In this document: positions 17,029 to 25,456 of the stretch, one piece after another | Layout: every line of letters begins with the position of its first letter | How positions within the stretch are numbered: the stretch's first letter is position 1 | Assembly: GCF_001570565.1 (NCBI RefSeq) | Contig: NZ_BBXE01000013.1 | Location: 390,984 to 454,983 of the forward strand | DNA from: Herbidospora yilanensis | GTDB taxonomy: Bacteria > Actinomycetota > Actinomycetes > Streptosporangiales > Streptosporangiaceae | DNA: 64,000 bases | Direction: 5' to 3' | Translations under genes and position numbers: made by a program | Notes under the pieces: model-generated | The model's database searches: none | What the model saw: the letters and a program-made list of their open reading frames with translations, nothing else | What the model was told of the DNA's origin: nothing

Positions 17029-18140
17029 GCCGCGATGATCTCGCCGACCGGGGTGTAGGGCAGCTCGTGCGCCACCGCGACCGGCTCGTTGGTGACGAGA
17101 CCCTGGTGGGTGTTGAGCCCGAGCGCGAGCCCGGCGTCGCCCGCCAGCGCCTTCTTCCAGCCCAGGTCGGCCAGCTTGACCGCGTAGGGCAGGGTGGCGT
17201 TGGTGAGGGCGTAGGTGGAGGTGTTGGCCACCGAGCCCGGCATGTTGGCCACGCAGTAGAAGATCGAGTTGTGGACCGTGAAGGTCGGCTCGGCGTGCGT
17301 GGTCGGGCGGGAGTCCTCGAAGCAGCCGCCCTGGTCGATGGCGATGTCGACGAGCACCGAACCCGGCTTCATGCGGGCCACCAGCGCGTTCGACACGAGC
17401 TGGGGGGCCTTGGCGCCCGGGATCAGCACGGCGCCGATCACCAGGTCGGCCTCCAGGCAGGCCTTCTCGATGGCGTACGACGTCGAGACCAGGGTCTTCA
17501 GGCGGCCCTGGTAGATCGCGTCGATGAAACGCAGCCGGTCGATGTTGACGTCGAGGATGGTCACCTCGGCGCCCATGCCGACCGCGATCTGCGCGGCGTG
17601 CAGGCCGGAGACGCCGCCGCCGATGACGACGACCTTCGCCGGGGCCACGCCGGGCACGCCGCCCGGGAGCACGCCCCGGCCGCCGTTGAAGCGCATCAGG
17701 TTGTAGGCCCCCACCTGCGGCGCGAGCCGCCCGGCCACCTCCGACATCGGGGCCAGCAGCGGCAGCGCGCCGCCGACCTGGACCGTCTCGTAGGCGATGG
17801 CCGTGGTGCGGCTGGCCAGCAGGGCGTCGGTGCACGGCCGGGAGGCGGCCAGGTGGAGGTAGGTGAAGAGCACCTGGCCCTCGCGGAGCCGGTGGTACTC
17901 CTCGGCGATCGGCTCCTTGACCTTCAGGACCATCTCCGACTCGGACCACACCTCGTCGGCCGAGTCGACGATCTTCGCGCCGGCCGCCAGGTATTCCTCG
18001 TCGGGGATGTGCGAGCCGAGGCCCGCGCCGCGCTGGACGTGGACGTCATGGCCGTGACGCACCAGCTCATGGACGCCCGCGGGGGTCGCCGCGACACGAT
18101 ATTCGTGGTTCTTGACCTCGGCGGGCACGCCGATCTTCAT
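17025..18140 (-). CDS. ald: Alanine dehydrogenase
   Basis: A 371-residue NAD-dependent enzyme that interconverts alanine with pyruvate and ammonia. Key residues are visible: Arg15 in NHEYR, Lys75 in VLKVKEP and His96 in YLHLAAS for pyruvate binding and catalysis, and the Rossmann motif VVVIGGGVSGLHAA for NAD. The length matches the family exactly. It lies 16 bp downstream of a class III aminotransferase on the same strand, so they form an operon. If the aminotransferase uses pyruvate as amino acceptor, Ald would regenerate it. Its own 3' end overlaps the convergent Sel1 gene by 4 bp. Confidence 0.95.
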   Translation of the reverse strand: MKIGVPAEVKNHEYRVAATPAGVHELVRHGHDVHVQRGAGLGSHIPDEEYLAAGAKIVDSADEVWSESEMVLKVKEPIAEEYHRLREGQVLFTYLHLAASRPCTDALLASRTTAIAYETVQVGGALPLLAPMSEVAGRLAPQVGAYNLMRFNGGRGVLPGGVPGVAPAKVVVIGGGVSGLHAAQIAVGMGAEVTILDVNIDRLRFIDAIYQGRLKTLVSTSYAIEKACLEADLVIGAVLIPGAKAPQLVSNALVARMKPGSVLVDIAIDQGGCFEDSRPTTHAEPTFTVHNSIFYCVANMPGSVANTSTYALTNATLPYAVKLADLGWKKALAGDAGLALGLNTHQGLVTNEPVAVAHELPYTPVGEIIAA

Positions 18141-18156
18141 CTTCGGGGTTCCTTTC

Positions 18157-19536
18157 TCAGAGCAGAGCCCAGGCTTCGGTGAGGACTCCGCGAAGGATGG
18201 ATTCGATTTCGTCGAACTCCTTCTGGCCGCAGATGAGCGGCGGGGCGAGCTGGACCACGGGGTCGCCGCGGTCGTCCGCCCGGCAGTACAGGCCTGCCTC
18301 GAACAGCGCCTTGGAGAGGAAGCCCCGGATCAGGCGCTCCGACTCGTCGGCGGTGAAGGTCTCCTTGGTGTTCTTGTCTTTCACGAGCTCGACGCCCCAG
18401 AAGAACCCGCTGCCCCGCACATCGCCGACGATGGGCAGGTCGTAGAGCCTCTCCAGGGTGGCGCGGAACGCGCCCTCGTTGCGGGTCACGTGACCCAGCA
18501 GGTCTTCGCGCTCGAACAAATCGAGGTTCGCCAGGGCCACGGCCGCCGACACGGGGTGTCCGCCGAACGTGTAGCCGTGGGCGAACATCTCGGTCCCCGA
18601 CTTGAACGGCTCGAAGAGCCGGTCGGAGCAGATCATCGCTCCAAGTGGAGAATACCCGCTGGTCAGACCCTTCGCGGACGTGATGATGTCCGGTACGTAG
18701 TCAAATTTTTCCCCGGCGAACATCGTGCCGAGCCGACCGTAGGCGCAGATGACCTCGTCGGAGACGAGCAGAACGTCGTACTCGTCGCAGATCTCGCGCA
18801 GTCGCTTGAAGTAGCCCGGCGGGGGCGGGAAGCAGCCGCCGGCGTTCTGAACCGGCTCGACGAAGACGGCGGCCACCGTGTCGGGGCCCTCCATCTCGAT
18901 CGCGCGGGCGACCCGCTCGGCGGCCCAGATGCCGTACTGCTCGGGGGTCATGCCGGGGACGCCGGTGATCTCGTCGGCGCGGTAGTGATTGGTGTTCGGC
19001 ACCCGGACCGAACCCGGCACCAGCGGCTCGAACATCTGCTTGAACAGCGGGATGCCGGTGATCGACAGGGCGCCCTGCGGGGTGCCGTGATAGGCGATCT
19101 GGCGGCTGATGACCTTGTGCTTCAGGGGCCGGCCGGTCAGCTTGAAGTACTGCTTGGCCAGCTTCCAGGCGGTCTCGACGGCCTCGCCGCCGCCTGTGGT
19201 GAAGAACACCCGGTTGAGGTCGCCGGGGGTGTGCTCGACCAGCCGGGCGGCGAGCTCCACCGCCTTGGGGTGGGCGTAGGACCACAGCGGGAAGAACGCC
19301 AGTTCCTGGGCCTGCTTGGCGGCCGCCTCGGCGAGTTCGCTGCGGCCGTGGCCGGCCTGCACCACGAAGAGGCCGGCCAGGCCGTCGAGGTAGCGCTTTC
19401 CGTTGACGTCGTAGATGTAGGCGCCCTCACCCCGCACGATCATGGGAACCTCGGCGTGTTCGTAGGCGCCGTGGCGGGTGAAGTGCATCCAGAGGTTGTC
19501 GTGAGCCGCTCTCTGCAGGTCTTCGGGGTGCGTCAT
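18157..19536 (-). CDS. Class III PLP aminotransferase
   Basis: A 459-residue fold-type I aminotransferase of the aspartate aminotransferase family/omega-amino-acid group. The PLP-binding lysine is Lys289 in ITSAKGLTSGYSPLGA; the aspartate that pairs with the cofactor nitrogen is in LLVSDEVICAYGR; GGGEAVETAWKLAKQY and GTPQGALSI are family blocks. Such enzymes move amino groups from omega-amines (GABA, beta-alanine, putrescine-like amines) to pyruvate or 2-oxoglutarate. Coupling to Ald suggests pyruvate as acceptor. The ATG at 19536 follows AAGGGAAG. The upstream gap to the divergent M20 peptidase is unusually AT-rich and holds a palindrome at 19659. Confidence 0.88.
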   Translation of the reverse strand: MTHPEDLQRAAHDNLWMHFTRHGAYEHAEVPMIVRGEGAYIYDVNGKRYLDGLAGLFVVQAGHGRSELAEAAAKQAQELAFFPLWSYAHPKAVELAARLVEHTPGDLNRVFFTTGGGEAVETAWKLAKQYFKLTGRPLKHKVISRQIAYHGTPQGALSITGIPLFKQMFEPLVPGSVRVPNTNHYRADEITGVPGMTPEQYGIWAAERVARAIEMEGPDTVAAVFVEPVQNAGGCFPPPPGYFKRLREICDEYDVLLVSDEVICAYGRLGTMFAGEKFDYVPDIITSAKGLTSGYSPLGAMICSDRLFEPFKSGTEMFAHGYTFGGHPVSAAVALANLDLFEREDLLGHVTRNEGAFRATLERLYDLPIVGDVRGSGFFWGVELVKDKNTKETFTADESERLIRGFLSKALFEAGLYCRADDRGDPVVQLAPPLICGQKEFDEIESILRGVLTEAWALL

Positions 19537-19658
19537 CAGTACTTCCCTTAGTGTCTGAGCTCCGCTGTCAGTGTGCATTGCGTCCCAGACATCTGCCAAG
19601 GGAAAACGTGGTTGCAAATTGAAACGGCTTCGGATTCCTCGATATCTACGTGTAACAG

Positions 19659-19673
19659 CGACGAAATTCGTCG
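19659..19673. promoter_or_regulatory. Palindrome upstream of aminotransferase and M20 peptidase
   Basis: CGACGAA-A-TTCGTCG, a perfect 7-bp-arm palindrome with one central base, lies in the AT-rich divergent gap (19537-19713). It is a candidate regulator site for one or both genes; no regulator gene lies adjacent. Confidence 0.4.
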
Positions 19674-19713
19674 ACCGTCTGGAGCATGCCCTGTTTGTGG
19701 TTCGATGGGGCCC

Positions 19714-21054
19714 ATGACTCCTGGTGACATCGAAGACGCCGTCGCCGCCGCCATGCCCCGCGCGGTGGAGGACCTGAAGGCGCTGGTCTCTATCCCGTCG
19801 GTCGCCTTCCCGGGCCATCCCGAGGAGGAGGTGCACCGCGCCGCCGCGGCCGTGGAGTCGCTGCTTCGCGACGCCGGTCTGCCGACCGTGCGGCAGATCC
19901 CGGTCGAGGGCAGCTTCCCCGCCGTCTACGCCGAGGCCCCGGCGCCTCCCGGCGCCCCCACCGTGCTCCTGTACGCCCATTACGACGTCCAGCCCCCCGG
20001 TGACCCCGCCCTCTGGGACACCCCGGCCTTCGAGCCCACCGAGATCGACGGTGCCGTGTACGGCCGGGGCGCCGCCGACGACAAGTCCGGCATCATCACC
20101 CACCTCACCGCGCTGCGCGCCTTCGACGGCCGCTTCCCCGTGGGCGTGCGGGTAATCATCGAGGGCCAGGAGGAGTACGCCGGCGAGCGCCTGGAGCGGT
20201 TCGTCGAGGAGAACCCCGACCTGGTCCGCGCCGACGCGATCATCGTGGCCGACTGCGGCAACCCCGCCGTGGGCGACCCGGCCGTGACCACCTCACTGCG
20301 CGGCATGGCCGCCCTCACCGTCGAGGTGCGCACCCTTCGCGACGCCCTGCACAGCGGCGCCTTCGGCGGCCCGGCCCCCGACGCGCTGGCGGCGCTGATG
20401 CGGATGCTGGTCGCCCTCCACGACGACAACGGCGACGTGCGCGTGCCGGGCCTGGCGAAGGGCGTCTTCGACGGCGACGCGGGCTCCGACGAGGAGTTCC
20501 GCGCGGGCGCCGGGGTGCTCGACGGGGTCTCCCTGGTCGGCACGGGCTCCATCGCCGACCGGATCTGGGGCTCCTACGCGATCACGGTGACCGGTCTCGA
20601 CGTGCCGACGGTCTCGGGCGCGGTCAACGCGATCCAGGCGGTCGCGCGGGCCCGGGTGACCATCCGCGTCCCGGCCCAGAACGACCCGAAGACGGCCCTG
20701 TCCGACGTGACCGCGTTCCTGGAGGCGCAGGCGCCGTGGGGCGCGCGTGTCACGTTCTCCGACGTGTCGGTCGGCTCGGGCTTCCAGGCCCCGGCGGGCG
20801 GCCCGGCGCGGGCGGCCCTCGACCGTGCGATGACCAGGGCGTTCGGCCGGGAGCCGCGCGACGTCGGCCAGGGCGGCGGCATCCCGCTGGTGGCCACGCT
20901 GCAGCGCCAGTTCCCCGAGGCCGAGTTGCTGCTCTTCGGCGCCGAGGACGAGGGCGCGCGCATCCACGCCCCCAACGAGCGGGTCGACATCGGCGAGCTC
21001 CGCCGCGTGGCCACCGCCGAGGCGCTGTTCCTGCAGGAGTACGGCGCGTCGTAA
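19714..21054 (+). CDS. M20 family metallopeptidase (dipeptidase)
   Basis: A 446-residue cytosolic zinc peptidase of family M20. Metal ligands and catalytic residues are visible: His and Asp in LLYAHYDVQPPGD, Asp in GRGAADDKSGI, the catalytic pair Glu-Glu in IIEGQEEYAG, Asp in ADCGNPAVGD, and a C-terminal His in DEGARIHAPNERV. The insert after about residue 190 (LRGMAALTVEVRTLRDALHSGAFGG) is the dimerisation/lid domain. The family cleaves dipeptides such as carnosine-like or Cys-Gly substrates. The start is taken as ATG 19714; ATG 19705 three codons upstream is equally possible. It is divergent from the aminotransferase. Confidence 0.9.
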   Translation: MTPGDIEDAVAAAMPRAVEDLKALVSIPSVAFPGHPEEEVHRAAAAVESLLRDAGLPTVRQIPVEGSFPAVYAEAPAPPGAPTVLLYAHYDVQPPGDPALWDTPAFEPTEIDGAVYGRGAADDKSGIITHLTALRAFDGRFPVGVRVIIEGQEEYAGERLERFVEENPDLVRADAIIVADCGNPAVGDPAVTTSLRGMAALTVEVRTLRDALHSGAFGGPAPDALAALMRMLVALHDDNGDVRVPGLAKGVFDGDAGSDEEFRAGAGVLDGVSLVGTGSIADRIWGSYAITVTGLDVPTVSGAVNAIQAVARARVTIRVPAQNDPKTALSDVTAFLEAQAPWGARVTFSDVSVGSGFQAPAGGPARAALDRAMTRAFGREPRDVGQGGGIPLVATLQRQFPEAELLLFGAEDEGARIHAPNERVDIGELRRVATAEALFLQEYGAS

Positions 21055-21115
21055 AGAACTTTGGCGGGCCGCCGTTCGTCGGGATATATACCGACACATC
21101 CGTGGGAGGCCCGCG

Positions 21116-22777
21116 TTGCGCCGACGGTCCCGCTACTCGTTTCTCGTGGTCGCCGCCATCGTGGCGGGCGCGGTCGTCGTGGTGGTGCGGACGGTCCATG
21201 CCGATCCCGACTGCGCCCCCTCGACGGCCGGGTTGCGGATCGCGGCGTCCAGCGAGAAGGCCGAGTTGTTACGCCGGATGGCGGCCGACTACTCGCGCAA
21301 GGGCTGCGGGACGGTGACCGTGGCGACGATGGCGTCCGGCGCGGCCCTCGACGCGCTGGCCGACGGGTGGAGCCGCGACGACGGGGCGCGGCCCGACGTG
21401 TGGAGCCCGGCGGCGTCCGGCTGGCTGACGCTGCTGCGGCAGCGGGCCCGCTCGGCGCCGATCGGGGCCGACAACCCGTCGATCGTGAAGACGCCGCTGG
21501 TCATCGCGATGCCCGAGCCGATGGCCGCGGCCCTCGGCTGGCCCGAGAAGGCCCTCGGGTGGGGTGACGTGCTGGAACTGGCCTCCTCCGAGCAGGGGTG
21601 GGCGCGGCACGGGCACCCCGAGTGGGGGCCCTTCCGGCTCGGCAAGACGCATCCGGGCTTCTCCACCTCGGGGTTGAACGCGACCATCGGGGCGTACGTC
21701 GCGGCTACCGGGGTGTCGGGAGACCTGACCACCCGCGACGTCGCCTCACCGAAGGTGCGGCGGTTCGTCCAGGGGGTGGAGCGGTCGATCGTCCACTACG
21801 GCGACACCACGCTGACGTTCCTGTCCAACCTCCAGCGGGCCGACGACGCGGGGGCGGCGATGTCCTACATCTCGGCGGTCACCGTCGAGGAGAAGTCGGT
21901 CTGGGACTACAACGAGGGCAACCCGACGGGCGACCCGGCGACGCTGGGGCGACACGACAAGCCTGAGGTGCCGCTCGTCGCCATCCACCCCAAAGAGGGC
22001 ACGCTTCTGTCCGACAACCCCTACGCCGTGCTGAAATGGGCCTCCCCCGCCAAGCGGAAGGTGGCGGCCGACTTCCTGGCCTACCTGCGCGCGCCCGCGC
22101 AGCAGAGGCGCTTCGCCGAGCACGGCTTCCGGGCCCTCGACGATCCCCTGCCGGGGAAGATCCTCCAGGTCCCGGCGCCGAAGGTGCTCGACGCCGTGCT
22201 GGCGAGCTGGGCCGAACTGCGCAAACCGGCCAACGTGCTGATGGTCATGGACGTGTCGGGGTCGATGGAGGCGCCCGCGTCCGGTACGGGCAGATCGAAG
22301 CTCGCCCTGGCCCAGTCGGCGGCCAAGCGGGCCGTCGGCGACTTCGGGCCCCGCGACCGGGTCGGGTTGTGGTCGTTCTCGACGGACCGGAGGGAACTCG
22401 TGCCGATCGCCGCGGGCACCCGCGACGACCTGCGGGCCGAGATCGACCGGCTGCGCCCCCAGGGGGCGACCAGCCTCCACACCACGGCGCTGGCGGCGTA
22501 CCGGCACGTGCAGGACCAGGCCCGGAGCGACACCATCGACGCCGTGATCCTCCTCACCGACGGCCGCGACGAGGTCCAGCAGACGATCACCCTCGACCAC
22601 CTGCTGAAGGGCCTGCGCGGGCCCCACCCGGTGCGCGTCTTCACCATCGCCTACGGCGCCGACGCCGACCTGGACACCCTGAAGACCATCTCCGACACGA
22701 CCAGGGCGGCCTCCTACGACTCCCGCGATCCCGGCGTCATCGACCGGATCTTCACGGAGGTGATCGCCAATTTCTAG
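21116..22777 (+). CDS. Substrate-binding-like domain fused to VWA domain, membrane-anchored
   Basis: A 553-residue exported protein. Residues 8-27 are a signal anchor. Residues about 38-350 are a type-2 periplasmic binding-protein fold (LRIAASSEKAELLRRMAADY, TPLVIAMPEPMAAALGW, GFSTSGLNATIGAYVAATG). Residues about 370-550 are a von Willebrand A domain with the metal-binding MIDAS motif DVSGSM (DxSxS), a Thr in GATSLHTT and Asp in LLTDGRDE. The TTG start at 21116 has GGGAGG 6 bases upstream. The stop overlaps the next gene. The fusion suggests a metal-dependent adhesive or assembly factor rather than a transporter: no ABC permease is near. Function unknown. Confidence 0.82.
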   Translation: MRRRSRYSFLVVAAIVAGAVVVVVRTVHADPDCAPSTAGLRIAASSEKAELLRRMAADYSRKGCGTVTVATMASGAALDALADGWSRDDGARPDVWSPAASGWLTLLRQRARSAPIGADNPSIVKTPLVIAMPEPMAAALGWPEKALGWGDVLELASSEQGWARHGHPEWGPFRLGKTHPGFSTSGLNATIGAYVAATGVSGDLTTRDVASPKVRRFVQGVERSIVHYGDTTLTFLSNLQRADDAGAAMSYISAVTVEEKSVWDYNEGNPTGDPATLGRHDKPEVPLVAIHPKEGTLLSDNPYAVLKWASPAKRKVAADFLAYLRAPAQQRRFAEHGFRALDDPLPGKILQVPAPKVLDAVLASWAELRKPANVLMVMDVSGSMEAPASGTGRSKLALAQSAAKRAVGDFGPRDRVGLWSFSTDRRELVPIAAGTRDDLRAEIDRLRPQGATSLHTTALAAYRHVQDQARSDTIDAVILLTDGRDEVQQTITLDHLLKGLRGPHPVRVFTIAYGADADLDTLKTISDTTRAASYDSRDPGVIDRIFTEVIANF

Positions 22778-23480
22778 GTTCGCCGACCCGTGGGCGCTGC
22801 TGCCGGGCGCCGTCGCGGGCCTCGTCACCCTGGCTTTGCGCCTGCCCGTCGCGGCGGCCCTCGTCGTCGCCCTCGCGGGCTGGCTGATCGCCGCCCTCCT
22901 GTCCTCCCCCGGCGAACCCCCCGGCCCTCCACCGGTCACCGGCGGCAGCCCGGAGGAGCGCGCCGTGGCCCGCGCCGAACGCGCCGCGGCCACCTTCGCC
23001 GAGCTGAGCGAGTCGATGCGCGGCCGCCTGCTGGTCGGCCCGGTGGCCTCGATGCGCCCCCAGATCGACGACACGGTCACGACCCTGCGGCGGCTGGCCG
23101 CCCACACGTCGGTCACCACGGCGGCGCTCGGCCGCCTCGACCCCGGCTTCCTGCGCCAGGAACGCCTGCGCCTGACCCACGCCCGCGAGTCGGCCCGCCC
23201 GGAGATCGCGGCCGAACTCGACCGCGCGATCTCGGCCCTGACCGCCCAGGAGGAGGTGCATGCCCGGCTGTCGGCGACCAGAGAACGCCTGCTGGTCCGG
23301 CTGGAGTCGACGGTCATCGTCCTGGAGGGCCTGGTGGCCCGCGTGGTCGAGTTGTCGGCGCTCGACGCGACCAGCGGCATCGACACCCCGACGGCCCTCG
23401 ACCGGCTGACGGCCGACCTGGAACTCACCCGCCGGAGCCTGCACGAACTGGACGAGGAAAACGGCGACGACCTGGCCTGA
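22770..23480 (+). CDS. Two-helix membrane protein, partner of VWA protein
   Basis: About 236 residues; I do not recognise a firm family. The N terminus holds a membrane hairpin (WALLPGAVAGLVTLAL and AAALVVALAGWLIAALL) followed by a proline/glycine linker and a 170-residue, mostly helical, Arg/Glu/Leu-rich domain with coiled-coil character. The reading frame is open back to a stop at 22761. The only standard start is TTG 22836, but that lacks a ribosome site and removes the first helix. ATT at 22770 has GGAGG 9 bases upstream and overlaps the VWA stop, so I propose ATT initiation by coupling. The layout is loosely reminiscent of XpaC-type proteins; that is only a suggestion. Confidence 0.6.
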   Translation: MSRFADPWALLPGAVAGLVTLALRLPVAAALVVALAGWLIAALLSSPGEPPGPPPVTGGSPEERAVARAERAAATFAELSESMRGRLLVGPVASMRPQIDDTVTTLRRLAAHTSVTTAALGRLDPGFLRQERLRLTHARESARPEIAAELDRAISALTAQEEVHARLSATRERLLVRLESTVIVLEGLVARVVELSALDATSGIDTPTALDRLTADLELTRRSLHELDEENGDDLA

Positions 23481-23506
23481 TCCGGCCTCCGGCCGGAAAT
23501 TTCGGC

Positions 23507-24460
23507 TTATGCGTTTCCCTGCTCCAGGAGGGCCGTCAGCTCGGCGGGGCCCGCGTTGCCGCCCGACACGACGATCGCGACCTTCTGGCCCGCGAAGTCG
23601 TCGCGCCGTGACAACACCCCCGCCAGCGCCGCCGCGCCCGCGCCCTCGGCCAGCGTGTGGGCGTGGGTGAGCATGAGGCGCTGGGCGGCGCGGATGTCCT
23701 CGTCGGCGACCAGCACGAAGTCGGTGAGCAGGTCGCGCATCACCTGTTGCGGGAGCGTGTAGGCCGAGCCGGTCGCCAGGCCGTCCACCCGCGTCTTCAT
23801 CGGGCGCAGGACCATCTCGCCGAGCCGCCACGAGTCGTGCGCCGCCGGAGCGGCCGACGACTGCACGCCGATCACCCGGCACCCCGGTGCCAGGGCGCGC
23901 GCGACCAGGCAGGCCGCCGCCGCGCCGGTTCCGCTGCCGACCGGGACGACGATCGCGTCGAGGTCGGGCCGCTGGAGGAGGATCTCCAGGTAGAGGGTGC
24001 CGACTCCGGCGATGATCTCGGGCTCGTCGGCGGGGCTGATCAGGCGGCGGTCCAGCCGGTCGGCCTCCTCGCGGGCCACGTCGGCCGCCTCGACCATGGT
24101 CGCGCCGCCGACAAGGACCGTCGCGCCGAGCGCCTCGACCGCGGCGACCTTGGCCGGGTTGGGGTTCTCCGGCATCACGATCGCGCACGGCGTGCCGAAC
24201 AACCGCGCGGCATAGGCGATCGACTGGGCGTGGTTGCCGGTCGAGTAGGCCACCACGCCCCGCGACCGGTCGGGCAGGGCGGCCAGCAGGGTGATTCCGC
24301 CGCGCACCTTGAAGGCCCCGATCGGCTGGGTGTTCTCGTGTTTCACCCAGAGCTCGGCCCCGGCGGCCGCGTTGAGCACGGGGTAGCTCCACATCGGCGT
24401 CGGGGGGATGTGCCGGGCGAGCAGGGAGGCGGCCTGGAGGATGTCACGCATGTCGGTCAT
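23507..24460 (-). CDS. PLP-dependent threonine/serine dehydratase-like enzyme
   Basis: A 317-residue fold-type II PLP enzyme close to threonine ammonia-lyase and to the EutB-type dehydratases of hydroxyectoine breakdown. The PLP lysine is in GAFKVRGG (about residue 53), the cofactor-binding serine/threonine loop is STGNHAQSIAY, and the phosphate loop is VPVGSGTGAAA. There is no C-terminal ACT domain, so it is a catabolic or biosynthetic-independent type. The start is set at ATG 24460, giving the usual N terminus before ARHIPPTPM. It is divergent from a LysR regulator, which probably controls it. The amino-acid substrate is open. Confidence 0.82.
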   Translation of the reverse strand: MTDMRDILQAASLLARHIPPTPMWSYPVLNAAAGAELWVKHENTQPIGAFKVRGGITLLAALPDRSRGVVAYSTGNHAQSIAYAARLFGTPCAIVMPENPNPAKVAAVEALGATVLVGGATMVEAADVAREEADRLDRRLISPADEPEIIAGVGTLYLEILLQRPDLDAIVVPVGSGTGAAAACLVARALAPGCRVIGVQSSAAPAAHDSWRLGEMVLRPMKTRVDGLATGSAYTLPQQVMRDLLTDFVLVADEDIRAAQRLMLTHAHTLAEGAGAAALAGVLSRRDDFAGQKVAIVVSGGNAGPAELTALLEQGNA

Positions 24461-24560
24461 GCCGACCAGCCTGAACCCACCCGCATCGATAGGTCCAATA
24501 GGGAAATGGCGCGAAATCCATAGACAGCGTCGATGTATTCCCGCCATATACCGGCGTGGG

Positions 24561-24566
24561 TAGCAT
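24561..24566 (+). promoter_or_regulatory. -10 box of leaderless LysR transcript
   Basis: TAGCAT sits 7 bases before GTG 24574, with no ribosome site. It favours that start over GTG 24556, which would overlap the -10 region. Confidence 0.4.
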
Positions 24567-24573
24567 CGATGAG

Positions 24574-25428
24574 GTGCTCGACCCCGTCCGCCTGAGGGTA
24601 CTCGTCGCCGTCGCCCGCACCGGCTCGCTGACCGCGGCCGCCAAAGAGCTCCACTACGCCCAGCCCTCCGTCAGCCACCACCTCGCCCGGCTCGAAGCCG
24701 AAACCGGCGCCAAGTTGCTGCAACGCGTCGGCCGAGGGGTCCGGCTGACCGACGCGGGGCAGTTGCTCGCCGAACGCGCCGCCGAGATCCTCGGACGGCT
24801 CGACTCGGCCGCCGCCGAACTGGAGGCGCTCACCCAGCTCAGGGCCGGCCGGGTCAGGCTGGCCGCGTTCCCCTCCGCGCTCGGGACCTTCGTGCCCCAG
24901 GCCGGGGTCAGGCTCGCCGAGTCGTACCCGGGGGTGGAACTGCACATCGCCGAGGCCGAGCCGCCCGAGGCGCTGGCGATGATCAGGGCGGGCGAGGCCG
25001 ACGTCGCGGTGGTCTTCGGGTACGGCCCGGGCGAGGACCCCGACATCCGCACCCGCCACCTGTTCGACGACCCCGGCCACCTGGTCCACCTCGACGGCCC
25101 CACGCTCAAGGACCACCGCGACGGCCAGTGGATCGCCGGCTGCGAACGCTGCCGCCGCCACCTGCTCGACGTGTGCGCCAAAGAGGGTTTCACCCCGAAC
25201 ATCACGTTCACCACCGACGACTACGTGGCCGTCCAGGCGATGGTCGCGGCCGGGCTCGGCGCGGCGCTGCTGCCGTCGCTGGCCCTGCGCGCCCACCGCG
25301 ACCCGAAGGTCAGGACCACCGAACTGCCCGGCTCGGTCCGGCACGTGTACGCCGCCACCTACGGCGCCCCGCCCGATCCCCCGGCCACCCAGGCGCTGCT
25401 GGAGGCGCTGGCAAAACCCTTGGCGTGA
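24574..25428 (+). CDS. LysR family transcription regulator
   Basis: A 284-residue LysR protein: winged helix-turn-helix at residues about 3-62 (LRVLVAVARTGSLTAAAKEL, QPSVSHHLARLEAETGAKLL) and an effector-binding domain of the PBP2 fold at about 85-280. A small cluster CERCRRHLLDVC in the effector domain is unusual and could be a redox or metal site. The GTG at 24574 gives the common N terminus (V/M)LDPVRLRVL. It is divergent from the PLP dehydratase gene with about 110 bp between starts, the usual LysR arrangement. Effector unknown. Confidence 0.88.
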   Translation: MLDPVRLRVLVAVARTGSLTAAAKELHYAQPSVSHHLARLEAETGAKLLQRVGRGVRLTDAGQLLAERAAEILGRLDSAAAELEALTQLRAGRVRLAAFPSALGTFVPQAGVRLAESYPGVELHIAEAEPPEALAMIRAGEADVAVVFGYGPGEDPDIRTRHLFDDPGHLVHLDGPTLKDHRDGQWIAGCERCRRHLLDVCAKEGFTPNITFTTDDYVAVQAMVAAGLGAALLPSLALRAHRDPKVRTTELPGSVRHVYAATYGAPPDPPATQALLEALAKPLA

Positions 25429-25444
25429 ACGCCGCGATCGTCCC

Positions 25445-25450
25445 TATCCT
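25445..25450 (+). promoter_or_regulatory. -10 box of leaderless LysE transcript
   Basis: TATCCT is followed by 6 bases and the ATG at 25457. A -35-like TTGGCG lies at 25420-25425 (19-bp spacer), inside the LysR 3' end. Confidence 0.45.
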
Positions 25451-25456
25451 CACCGC

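Noticed and set aside
19537-19713. Riboswitch in the AT-rich gap upstream of the aminotransferase
   Set aside because: No recognisable conserved riboswitch core could be folded; only a DNA palindrome is evident.
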